DNA of 34,217 bases, taken from assembly GCA_016649895.1 (NCBI GenBank), contig JAENWR010000031.1:1-34217 (forward strand), read 5' to 3'. The notes beneath the pieces were generated by a model, which saw only the letters and a program-made list of their open reading frames with translations, ran no database searches and was not told the origin of the DNA. The position numbers were made by a program, and so were the translations under genes. This document shows, in pieces, positions 6,818 through 13,730 of this stretch. Source of the stretch: Acidimicrobiia bacterium (lineage in GTDB: Bacteria > Actinomycetota > Acidimicrobiia > Acidimicrobiales > SKKL01). The number at the start of each line of letters is the position of its first letter. Positions within the stretch are counted from its first letter, which is position 1.

Positions 6818-7537
6818 ATGGCCAGCTTCGAGCGCGACGGCGCCCAGATCCACTACGACGACGAGGGCGACGGCTTCCCGGTGCTCCTCATCGCTCCGGG
6901 CGGCATGCGCTCGGCCAACGAGGTGTGGAACCGGACCCCGTGGAACCCGCGGGCAGCTCTGGCCGACCAGTTCCGCCTGATCGGCATGGACCAGCGCAAC
7001 GCGGGCCGCTCCACCGCCCCGGTGGCGGCCGACGACGGATGGGCCACCTATGCCGCCGACCAGCTGGCTCTGCTCGACCACCTCGGCATCGACCGCTGCC
7101 ACCTGGTGGGCATGTGCATCGGCGGCCCGTACATCGTGGGCCTCCTGCGGGCCGCTCCCCAGCGGTTCACCTCTGCGGTGGTGCTCCAGCCGGTCGGCAT
7201 CGATGACAACCGCCACGTGCTCGAGGAGATGTTCGACGGCTGGGCCACCGACATCGCGGCCCTGCACCCCGAGGTCGACGCCGACGGATGGCGGTCGTTC
7301 CGGTCCAACATGTGGGACGGCGAGTTCGTCCTCACCGCCACTCTCGAGCAGGTGACGTCCATCGACACGCCGACCCTGCTGATGCAGGGGGACGACGTCT
7401 ACCACCCGACGTCGACGTCGCGTTCGCTTGCCGAGCGGCTGCCGAACGTCACCTTCGTCGAGCGGTGGAAGGACGACGACGTGCTCGATGCCACCGACGC
7501 GACGATCAGCGCCTTCCTGGCTGAGCACACGCCCTAG
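6818..7537 (+). CDS. Alpha/beta hydrolase with Cys nucleophile elbow
   Basis: This 239-residue protein has a single alpha/beta-hydrolase fold. The nucleophile elbow reads GMCIGG with Cys100 in place of the usual Ser. The oxyanion region is IAPGGMRS, followed by MDQRNAGRS. Near the C-terminus MQGDDVYHP could supply the acid and perhaps the His, because the canonical late His is not evident after the last strand (VERWKDDD). The substrate is unknown; esters or lactones are typical. ATG at 6818 is preferred over ATG 6812 and GTG 6803 because of an AGAG at 6808-6811. It is divergent from the repeat-peptide gene, with only 68 bp between the starts. Confidence 0.82.
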   Translation: MASFERDGAQIHYDDEGDGFPVLLIAPGGMRSANEVWNRTPWNPRAALADQFRLIGMDQRNAGRSTAPVAADDGWATYAADQLALLDHLGIDRCHLVGMCIGGPYIVGLLRAAPQRFTSAVVLQPVGIDDNRHVLEEMFDGWATDIAALHPEVDADGWRSFRSNMWDGEFVLTATLEQVTSIDTPTLLMQGDDVYHPTSTSRSLAERLPNVTFVERWKDDDVLDATDATISAFLAEHTP

Positions 7538-7554
7538 CCGACTCGGTCAGTCGG
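7538..7554. terminator. Hairpin between convergent genes
   Basis: CCGACT and AGTCGG form a 6-bp stem with a 5-nt loop in the 9-bp gap between the convergent hydrolase and AHSA1-like genes, overlapping the stop codon of the latter. It is placed to act as a bidirectional terminator. No T-run is present. Confidence 0.45.
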
Positions 7555-7846
7555 GCAGCCCGTACGACGCGGACAGCGACGGGAAGTAGTCGTCCCACAC
7601 GTTCGAGCTCTGGGCACCCGCCACCTCGGCGTCGAACCGGTCGATGTGGAAGTGCCAGCCGGCGCCGATGCCCGTGGCGTCGTACGGCTCGGCCATCCGG
7701 TGGACGAACACCATCGTGGTGGTGTTGTCATCGCGGCTGAGGTCGACCGTCAGCTCCCAGGGACCGTCGGCCGATGCCAGCACGACCTCGAGGCGCATGC
7801 CCTCGTCGTCGCGCAGGACGTGTCCGAGTGGGCTGGTGATGGTCAT
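7547..7846 (-). CDS. Shortened AHSA1/SRPBCC domain protein
   Basis: This 99-residue protein keeps both ends of an AHSA1-type SRPBCC domain: the N-terminal strand TSPLGHVLRDDEGMRLEVVL and the C-terminal half (GPWELTVDLSR, TTMVFVHRM, GIGAGWHFHIDRF). Full-length members are about 150 residues. Here the middle, where the DPxRLxRWF-type segment normally sits, is absent between about residues 23 and 27, as if about 50-60 codons were deleted in frame. The start ATG at 7846 has CAGGAGAG upstream and overlaps the ArsR stop by 4 nt. ArsR + AHSA1 pairs are a common actinobacterial operon type. The ligand cavity is probably incomplete. Confidence 0.72.
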   Translation of the reverse strand: MTITSPLGHVLRDDEGMRLEVVLASADGPWELTVDLSRDDNTTTMVFVHRMAEPYDATGIGAGWHFHIDRFDAEVAGAQSSNVWDDYFPSLSASYGLPD

Positions 7847-8175
7847 GGTTCTCTCCTGTTCCGGCGTCCCCGCCGGATCTCTGTGTCGAGCGCGTCGAGG
7901 CGGTGGGCCCAGGCGCGGCGGTACGGCTCGAACCAGGCGTCGAGCTCGCTGATGGGCCGGGGGTCGAGCGAGTAGAGGCGGCGGTTCCCCTGGGCCTCGA
8001 CCCGTGCGAACCCGTTCTCGCGCAGCACGCGGAGGTGCTGGGAGACCGCGGGCTGCGAGATCGAGAACTCGTCGGTCACGACCGTGGTGATGTCGCCGGC
8101 GCTGTGCTCGCCGTCGAGGAGCAGTTCGAGGATCCGCCGGCGGACCGGATCTCCGAGGACGTCGAACGCGTGCAC
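7843..8175 (-). CDS. ArsR-family transcriptional regulator
   Basis: This 110-residue winged-helix protein shows the ArsR pattern: FDVLGDPVRRRILELLLDGEHSAGDI, the recognition helix region SISQPAVSQHLRVLRENGFARV, and the wing AQGNRRLYSLDPRPISELDAWFEPYRR. There is no metal-binding ELCVCDL-type Cys motif, so it belongs to the non-metal group usually coupled to AHSA1/SRPBCC genes, as here. The GTG start at 8175 has no ribosome-binding site, and a -10-like TATTCT ends 6 nt before it, suggesting a leaderless transcript. A palindrome over that -10 box is a likely autoregulatory site. It could also influence the divergent EthA-like gene, 123 bp away. Confidence 0.88.
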   Translation of the reverse strand: MHAFDVLGDPVRRRILELLLDGEHSAGDITTVVTDEFSISQPAVSQHLRVLRENGFARVEAQGNRRLYSLDPRPISELDAWFEPYRRAWAHRLDALDTEIRRGRRNRREP

Positions 8176-8181
8176 GGAGGT

Positions 8182-8211
8182 AGAATATCATTCTTGGCTT
8201 ATATAGGTCAG
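8182..8211 (-). promoter_or_regulatory. Leaderless promoter and palindrome for the ArsR gene
   Basis: On the minus strand, TATTCT (8182-8187) serves as -10 and CTGACC (8206-8211) as a partial -35, with an 18-nt spacer. The -10 lies 6 nt before the GTG start, the spacing expected when transcription begins at the start codon. AGAAT-ATC-ATTCT (8182-8194) is a perfect inverted repeat covering the -10, a likely ArsR operator. The local A/T richness stands out in this GC-rich DNA. Confidence 0.55.
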
Positions 8212-8251
8212 CACTTATTGGTTCGGGATGCCGCCGGTGGCCCCTACGCCG

Positions 8252-8283
8252 TATGATCTCCGCGATTGACTCCGGGTCAATCG
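8252..8283 (+). promoter_or_regulatory. Promoter -10 and operator-like palindrome before the EthA-like gene
   Basis: TATGAT at 8252-8257 is a near-consensus -10 box. Just downstream, CGATTGAC and GTCAATCG (8263-8270 and 8276-8283) form a perfect 8-bp inverted repeat with a 5-nt spacer that would sit over the transcription start. This is the place for a repressor. The gene start (8299) follows 15 nt later. The regulator is unknown; ArsR is the nearest candidate. Confidence 0.6.
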
Positions 8284-8298
8284 AACAGGGGGGCGACG

Positions 8299-9801
8299 AT
8301 GTCGCAGGTGACGGAGACAGCAACCGAGGTGACGGCCGACATCGGGCACGTCGACGTGCTGGTCGTGGGGGCCGGCATCTCGGGCATCGGCGCCGCCTAC
8401 CACCTGCTCGAGCAGCAGCCCGACAAGAGCTTCGTCGTGCTCGACGCCCTCGAGACGTTCGGCGGCACCTGGTGGACGCACCGCTACCCGGGGGTGCGCT
8501 CCGACAGCGACCTGTTCACCTTCGGCTACCGGTTCAAGCCGTGGCGGGGCACGCCAATCGCCACCGCGCAGGAGATCCTCAGCTACCTCGGCGAGGTCAT
8601 CGACGAGAACGACATCGACCGCCACATCCGCTACCAGCACCGCATCCTCGAAGCGCACTGGTCGACCGACGACCGCCTGTGGTCCATCGTCGCCATCCGC
8701 ACCGACACCGGCGAGGAGGTGCGCTTCACCGCCGGGTTCGTGTGGATGTGCCAGGGCTACTACCGCCACGGCGAGGGCTACACACCCGAGTGGCCAGCCA
8801 TGGTCGACTTCGGTGGCCGCATCGTGCACCCCCAGCAGTGGCCCGACGACCTCGAGCTCGCCGAGCAGAAGGTGGTGGTGATCGGATCGGGTGCCACCGC
8901 CGCCACGCTCATCCCGGCGATCGCCCGCGAGTGCGGCCACATCACGATGCTGCAGCGGTCGCCCACGTTCTTCGTGGTGCGCCCCAACTCCAACGAGCTG
9001 GCCGACACCCTCCGCGACCTCGACATCCCCGACGAGTGGACCCACGAGATCGTTCGCCGCAAGATCCTGAAGGACCAAGAAGCCATCACCAAGATGTCGT
9101 TCGAGTCGCCCGAGCTGCTGCGGGCGTTCCTCGTCGACACGATCCGCGGCCTCCTTCCCGAGGGCTTCGACGTCGACCGGCACTTCAACCCGACGTACCG
9201 GCCGTGGCAGCAGCGCCTCGCCGTGCTGCCCGACGGAGATCTGTTCGAGGCGATCCGCGAGGGGCAGGCGTCGGTCGTCACCGACCAGATCGAGCGGTTC
9301 ACCCCCACGGGCATCCAGCTCGAGTCGGGCGACCACCTCGACGCCGATGTCATCATCACCGCCACCGGGTTCGACCTCGCCGTGCTCGGCGACATCGCCT
9401 TCACCATCGACGGCGAGCCCCTCACGCTGTCCGACACGGTCACCTACCGGGGGATCATGTTCACCGGCGTGCCCAACCTGGCCTACGTCTTCGGCTACTT
9501 CCGGGCCAGCTGGACCCTGCGGGCCGACCTCATCGCCGACTTCGTGTGCCGGCTGCTCGGCCACATGGACGAGTGCGGCGCCACGATGGTGACGCCGATG
9601 CTGCGTCCGGAGGATGCCGACATGGCCCTCGGCCCCTGGGTCGACCCGGAGAACTTCAACCCCGGCTACCTCACCCGATCGATGCACCTCATGCCCCAGC
9701 AGGGCGACTGCGAGCCGTGGCAGATGCTGCACGACTACACGGTCGAGCGCGACCTCCTGGCCGCCGCTGCCCTCGACGACGGCACCCTCGAGCTCAAGTA
9801 G
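8299..9801 (+). CDS. EthA-like flavin-dependent Baeyer-Villiger monooxygenase
   Basis: This 500-residue protein closely follows mycobacterial EthA along its length. It has an N-terminal FAD fold (VVGAGISGIG), then FGGTWWTHRYPGVRSDSD, the BVMO-type motif FGGRIVHPQQWP (variant of FxGxxxHxxxW), the NADPH fold (VVIGSGATAATL) and the late segments ADVIITATGFDL and ASWTLRADL. EthA oxidises ketones to esters and also sulfur-containing compounds, using FAD, NADPH and oxygen. ATG at 8299 has AGGGGGG 5 nt upstream. No TetR partner is adjacent, unlike mycobacterial ethA-ethR, but a palindrome lies over the promoter. The physiological substrate is unknown. Confidence 0.88.
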   Translation: MSQVTETATEVTADIGHVDVLVVGAGISGIGAAYHLLEQQPDKSFVVLDALETFGGTWWTHRYPGVRSDSDLFTFGYRFKPWRGTPIATAQEILSYLGEVIDENDIDRHIRYQHRILEAHWSTDDRLWSIVAIRTDTGEEVRFTAGFVWMCQGYYRHGEGYTPEWPAMVDFGGRIVHPQQWPDDLELAEQKVVVIGSGATAATLIPAIARECGHITMLQRSPTFFVVRPNSNELADTLRDLDIPDEWTHEIVRRKILKDQEAITKMSFESPELLRAFLVDTIRGLLPEGFDVDRHFNPTYRPWQQRLAVLPDGDLFEAIREGQASVVTDQIERFTPTGIQLESGDHLDADVIITATGFDLAVLGDIAFTIDGEPLTLSDTVTYRGIMFTGVPNLAYVFGYFRASWTLRADLIADFVCRLLGHMDECGATMVTPMLRPEDADMALGPWVDPENFNPGYLTRSMHLMPQQGDCEPWQMLHDYTVERDLLAAAALDDGTLELK

Positions 9802-9849
9802 CGACAGGTAGCGTCAGCCGGCGTCGAACACTCGAACCGCGGCAGTGCG

Positions 9850-11193
9850 GTGCTCAAGCGCACGGGGTCGCAGGGCCGATGCTCTGGTGTGCGCACCCAT
9901 GGTCCCCTCACCGCCCTCCTGAGCACCGTCGCGGTGTTCGCCACCCTGGTTCTGCCGGCCGCACCGTCGGCGGCCGCGCCGCCACCGGGGGCCGAGTCGT
10001 GCCCATTGTTCCCCGCCGACAACGTGTGGCACGCCGACGTGACCAGCCTGGCCGTCCACCCGCGCAGCGAGCAGTGGATCGCGTCGATGGGTGGACCGAC
10101 CCGACATCTGCACCCCGACCTCGGCCCCGACGGAGACGGGGTCCCCTACGGCATCCCGTACCACGTGGTCGGCGCCGGTGCCCCACGATCGACACCTCGG
10201 TTCTCCTACGCCGGCGAGAGCGACCCTGGGCCGTACCCGTTCTCGGCATCGACCCCGATCGAACGCGGCTCCGATGCCCACGCGCTGGTGATCGACCGCG
10301 ACTCGTGCCGGCTCTACGAGCTGTTCGCCGCGAGCTGGAACGGTGGCTCGCCCAGGGCCGGTTCGGGGGCCATCTGGGACCTTCGGTCGAACGCTCTCCG
10401 GCCCCGGGGCTGGACCTCGGCCGACGCGGCGGGCCTTCCCATCCTGCCCGGCCTGCTCCGCCTCGACGAGGTGCGGGCCGGCCACATCGACCACCCGCTT
10501 CGCATCACCGCGTCGCGCACCGACCGCAACTTCCTCTGGCCCGCCCGCCACCACGCGGGTGCGGCGGCCGACCCGAGTCTGCCGCCGATGGGCGCGTGGT
10601 TCCGCATGCGGGCCGACGTCGACATCAGCGGCTTCCACCCTCACACCCAAGTGGTGCTGCGGGCCTTCCAGCGACATGGCGCCATCGTCGCCGACAACGG
10701 TTCGAACTGGTTCGTCACCGGGTCGGCCGACGCCGGGTGGGATCCGCGGGTCATCCGGGAGCTCAAGTCGATACCGGCCGGGTGGTTCCAGGCGATCGAC
10801 GTTTCGCCACTCATGGTCCACCCCGATTCCGGTCAGGTGCGGCACCACGACGGAGCCGCGGCCCGCCGGGCCCAGGTGCGACGGCTCTACCTGGCGTCGT
10901 TCACCCGAGTGCCCGACGACGGTGGTTTGGCGTACTGGACGGCGCAGCTCGCCGGCGGGCGTCCCCTCACCGCCATCGCGGCGAACTTCGCGGCGTCGGC
11001 CGAGCTGCAGGCCCGTTACGGCCACCTCGACGCCGCCGGCTACGTCGATCGCCTCTACCGCAACGTCCTCGGACGTGCCGCCGACGCCGGTGGTCTCGAG
11101 TACTGGATCACCATGTTGGGGAACGGCCGCTCGCGTGGATGGGTGCTGGTGGGGTTCTCGCAGTCGGCGGAGAACATCGCCCGCGTGGGGTGA
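9850..11193 (+). CDS. Secreted protein with C-terminal DUF4214 domain
   Basis: This 447-residue protein has an N-terminal signal peptide (hydrophobic LTALLSTVAVFATLVLPAAP, cut near ASA/APP). A central region of about 300 residues begins CPLFPADNVWH and contains FHPHTQVVLRAFQRHGAIV and DNGSNWFVTGSAD; it recurs in acidimicrobial secreted proteins as far as I recall but has no function known to me. The last about 105 residues form a DUF4214 domain with two related units: LYLASFTRVPDDGGLAYWT and LYRNVLGRAADAGGLEYWI. DUF4214 often ends cell-surface or secreted proteins. GTG at 9850 is used; GTG at 9889 is an alternative that still keeps the signal peptide. Confidence 0.8.
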   Translation: MLKRTGSQGRCSGVRTHGPLTALLSTVAVFATLVLPAAPSAAAPPPGAESCPLFPADNVWHADVTSLAVHPRSEQWIASMGGPTRHLHPDLGPDGDGVPYGIPYHVVGAGAPRSTPRFSYAGESDPGPYPFSASTPIERGSDAHALVIDRDSCRLYELFAASWNGGSPRAGSGAIWDLRSNALRPRGWTSADAAGLPILPGLLRLDEVRAGHIDHPLRITASRTDRNFLWPARHHAGAAADPSLPPMGAWFRMRADVDISGFHPHTQVVLRAFQRHGAIVADNGSNWFVTGSADAGWDPRVIRELKSIPAGWFQAIDVSPLMVHPDSGQVRHHDGAAARRAQVRRLYLASFTRVPDDGGLAYWTAQLAGGRPLTAIAANFAASAELQARYGHLDAAGYVDRLYRNVLGRAADAGGLEYWITMLGNGRSRGWVLVGFSQSAENIARVG

Positions 11194-11216
11194 CCAGAGG
11201 TTGGTGTTCTGAGATT

Positions 11217-11235
11217 CCCGACCATAATGGTCGGG
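11217..11235 (+). promoter_or_regulatory. Perfect 19-bp palindrome upstream of peroxiredoxin
   Basis: CCCGACCAT-A-ATGGTCGGG is a perfect 9-bp inverted repeat with a single central base, 24 nt after the preceding stop codon and 61 nt before the peroxiredoxin start. The 1-nt centre and the lack of a following T-run favour a protein-binding site over a terminator, though a hairpin role cannot be excluded. Confidence 0.6.
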
Positions 11236-11254
11236 TATCCCACCCCGTGTGATA

Positions 11255-11275
11255 TCTCTAGAGGTCCTTTAGAGA
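11255..11275 (+). promoter_or_regulatory. Near-perfect 21-bp palindrome at the peroxiredoxin promoter
   Basis: The arms TCTCTAGAGG and CCTTTAGAGA flank a central T, with one mismatched pair. The site ends 21 nt before the ATG and probably overlaps the core promoter. It is an operator candidate for a redox or sulfur regulator, given the peroxiredoxin and sulfite reductase genes it precedes. No regulator gene lies next to it. Confidence 0.6.
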
Positions 11276-11296
11276 AATCACTGACAGGAGAACACC

Positions 11297-11932
11297 ATGG
11301 CCATCCAGCTGGGCGACGTCGCCCCAGATTTCACCGCTGACACCACCGAGGGCAGCGTCTCGCTCCACGAGTACCTCGGCGACGGCTGGGGGATCCTGTT
11401 CTCGCACCCCGCCGACTTCACGCCGGTGTGCACCACCGAGCTCGGCGCGTTCGCCACCCGCAAGGACGAGTTCACCAAGCGCAACGCCAAGATCATCGGC
11501 GTCAGCGTCGACACGGTCGAGTCGCACAACGGCTGGTCGGCCGACATCGCCGAGACCCAGGGCACCGCCCTCAACTACCCGCTCATCGGCGACCCCGAGC
11601 GCACCGTCGCCAACCTCTACGGGATGATCCACCCGAACGCCATCGCCACCGCCACCGTGCGCACCGTGTTCGTCATCGCTCCCGACAAGACGGTTCGGCT
11701 CACGCTCACGTACCCGGCTTCGGTGGGCCGCAACATCGACGAGATCCTCCGCGTGCTCGACGCCCTGCAGCTCGGGGCCGAGTTCCCGGTGTCGACCCCG
11801 GTCGACTGGACCGATGGCAGCGACGTCATCATCTCGCCGGCCATCAACGACGAGGACGCCAACGAGAAGTTCCCCAAGGGCTTCACCACCCTGAAGCCCT
11901 ACCTGCGCCTCACGCCGCAGCCCAACCGCTGA
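11297..11932 (+). CDS. 1-Cys peroxiredoxin (Prdx6-type)
   Basis: This 211-residue peroxiredoxin reduces hydrogen or alkyl peroxides with a single Cys. The active site is HPADFTPVCTTELG with peroxidatic Cys45, and the supporting Arg is in YPASVGRN. No second Cys exists anywhere in the protein, which places it in the 1-Cys group. The long C-terminal domain (VDWTDGSDVIISPAINDEDANEKFPKG region) is typical of that group. A clear AGGAGA (11286-11291) precedes the ATG. The sulfite reductase gene starts 20 nt after its stop, so both probably share the palindrome-rich promoter. The reducing partner is unknown; mycothiol or thioredoxin are possible. Confidence 0.93.
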   Translation: MAIQLGDVAPDFTADTTEGSVSLHEYLGDGWGILFSHPADFTPVCTTELGAFATRKDEFTKRNAKIIGVSVDTVESHNGWSADIAETQGTALNYPLIGDPERTVANLYGMIHPNAIATATVRTVFVIAPDKTVRLTLTYPASVGRNIDEILRVLDALQLGAEFPVSTPVDWTDGSDVIISPAINDEDANEKFPKGFTTLKPYLRLTPQPNR

Positions 11933-11951
11933 GCCGAGGGGGACGCATCAC

Positions 11952-13679
11952 ATGGTCGAGGTCGTCGGCTCCAAGGTGGAGCACGCCAAGGCAGGCAGCC
12001 AGTACCTCAGGGGCACCATCGCCGACGCCCTGGCCGATCCCGAGCTGACAGCGTTCTCCAACGAGGACTACCTCACGCTGAAGTTCCACGGGATCTACCA
12101 ACAAGACGACCGTGATGTGCGGGCGGAGCGGACCCGCCAGGGACTCGACGTCGACTCGATCAACATGGTGCGAGTCAGCATCCCTGGCGGCGTCCTCACC
12201 GCCGACCAGTACCTGGCGATGGACAAGCTGAGCGACGCGGTCGGCAACGGCACGCTGCGCATCACCACCCGCCAGGGCATCCAGTTCCACTTCGTGCGCA
12301 AGCCCGACCTCCCCGCACTCATCTCCACCCTGAACGACCACCTGGTCACCACCTTCGGGGCATGCGGCGACGTGGTTCGCAACACCACTTGCTGCCCGGC
12401 GCCCCTGGCTGGGCAGCAGCGGGCCGAGATCTCGGCCTGGGCCGGTCGGGTGGCCGCCCACTTCCGTCCGAAGACGCAGGCCTACTACCAGATCTGGCTC
12501 GACGGAGAGCAGGCCGTCACTGCCTCAGCGCCGGCGGAGGAACCGCTCTACGGACAGGTCTACCTGCCCCGCAAGTTCAAGTTCGGCTTCGCCGCTCCCG
12601 ACGAGAACTGCATCGACGTGTTCGCGAACGACTGCGGCATCGTTCCGCTGCTCGACGACCACGGCGAGCTCCGCGCCTTCACGCTGCTGGTCGGCGGGGG
12701 CATGGGCAAGAGCCACACCAACCCCGACACCTTCCCGCGCCTGGCCGATCCGCTCACCACCGTGGCGCCCGACGACCTCATCGCCACGCTCGAGTCGATC
12801 GTCAAGGTGTTCCGCGACCACGGCAACCGCGACGACCGCGATCACGCCCGCATCAAGTATCTGGTGGACGACATCGGGATCGACCGCATCCGCCAGCTGG
12901 TCGGTGCCAACCTGGACCGCACGCTCGAGCCGGCCGAGCCGTTCAGCTTCACCCGGGCCGACGACCACCTCGGTTGGCACGAGCAGGCCGACGGCCAGTG
13001 GTTCTTGGGCGTCAAGGTCGAGAACGGACGCATCGCCGACCGCGGTGCGGCGCGGGTGCGCTCGGGCATCCGTGCGGTGGTCGAGCGGTTCTCCGCCGGG
13101 GTGCGCTTCACCAGCCGAGAGGACGCGCTCCTCACCGACATCGACGACGCCGATCGTCCCGCGGTCGACGCGATGCTGCGAGACCACGGGGTGCTCCCCG
13201 CCGAGCAGTGGGTCGCCATCCAGCGCAACTCCTTCGCCTGCCCGGCGCTCCCCACCTGCGGGCTGGCGCTGACCGAGTCGGAGCGGGTCATGCCCCAGGT
13301 GCTCGACACGCTCCACGCCGACCTTCAATCGCTGGGGCTCGCCGAGCTCGACATCCACGTGCGCATGACCGGCTGCCCCAACGGTTGCGCCCGTCCCTAC
13401 ACGACCGAGGTCGGCCTCGTCGGTCGAGGCAAGAAGAGCTACGACGTCCACCTCGGGGGCGACGCCATCGGGTTGCGACTCAACGCCGTCTTCGCCGAGA
13501 ACGTGCCGCGCGACGAGCTGGCCAACGTGCTGCACCCCGTGTTCGCCGCCTACCGCGACGGCCGGGTCGACGGTGAGCCGTTCGGCGAGTGGTGCCACCG
13601 CATCGGTGTCGATCGGCTGCGGACCGAGCTCGGCAACGAGCAATGGGTCCGCAAGCCCCGAGCCGCTGCTACGGCCTGA
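11952..13679 (+). CDS. cysI: Assimilatory sulfite reductase hemoprotein
   Basis: This 575-residue enzyme reduces sulfite to sulfide with six electrons, using siroheme and a [4Fe-4S] cluster. The four cluster Cys are in the family pattern: Cys430 and Cys436 (ACPALPTCGLAL) and Cys475 and Cys479 (TGCPNGCARP). Two ferrodoxin-like halves are visible, each with siroheme-binding basic residues (TLRITTRQGIQFHF in the first). The NSFACPALPTC and CARPYTTEVGLVGRGKKSYDVHLGG wording favours sulfite over nitrite reductase. No CysJ flavoprotein lies beside it, so ferredoxin is a likely donor. ATG at 11952 has a GAGGGGGAC upstream. Co-location with peroxiredoxin suggests a sulfur/oxidative-stress unit. Confidence 0.88.
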   Translation: MVEVVGSKVEHAKAGSQYLRGTIADALADPELTAFSNEDYLTLKFHGIYQQDDRDVRAERTRQGLDVDSINMVRVSIPGGVLTADQYLAMDKLSDAVGNGTLRITTRQGIQFHFVRKPDLPALISTLNDHLVTTFGACGDVVRNTTCCPAPLAGQQRAEISAWAGRVAAHFRPKTQAYYQIWLDGEQAVTASAPAEEPLYGQVYLPRKFKFGFAAPDENCIDVFANDCGIVPLLDDHGELRAFTLLVGGGMGKSHTNPDTFPRLADPLTTVAPDDLIATLESIVKVFRDHGNRDDRDHARIKYLVDDIGIDRIRQLVGANLDRTLEPAEPFSFTRADDHLGWHEQADGQWFLGVKVENGRIADRGAARVRSGIRAVVERFSAGVRFTSREDALLTDIDDADRPAVDAMLRDHGVLPAEQWVAIQRNSFACPALPTCGLALTESERVMPQVLDTLHADLQSLGLAELDIHVRMTGCPNGCARPYTTEVGLVGRGKKSYDVHLGGDAIGLRLNAVFAENVPRDELANVLHPVFAAYRDGRVDGEPFGEWCHRIGVDRLRTELGNEQWVRKPRAAATA

Positions 13680-13730
13680 GCCCCGCGCCGCCAGTAGGGT
13701 TCTGGTGCACAAGCACCTGGGGGGTTTGCC

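Noticed and set aside
8253..11252. Long plus-strand open frame of about 1000 codons over the EthA-like and DUF4214 genes
   Set aside because: It is Arg/His/Pro-rich noise in an alternative frame of two well-supported genes, caused by high GC.
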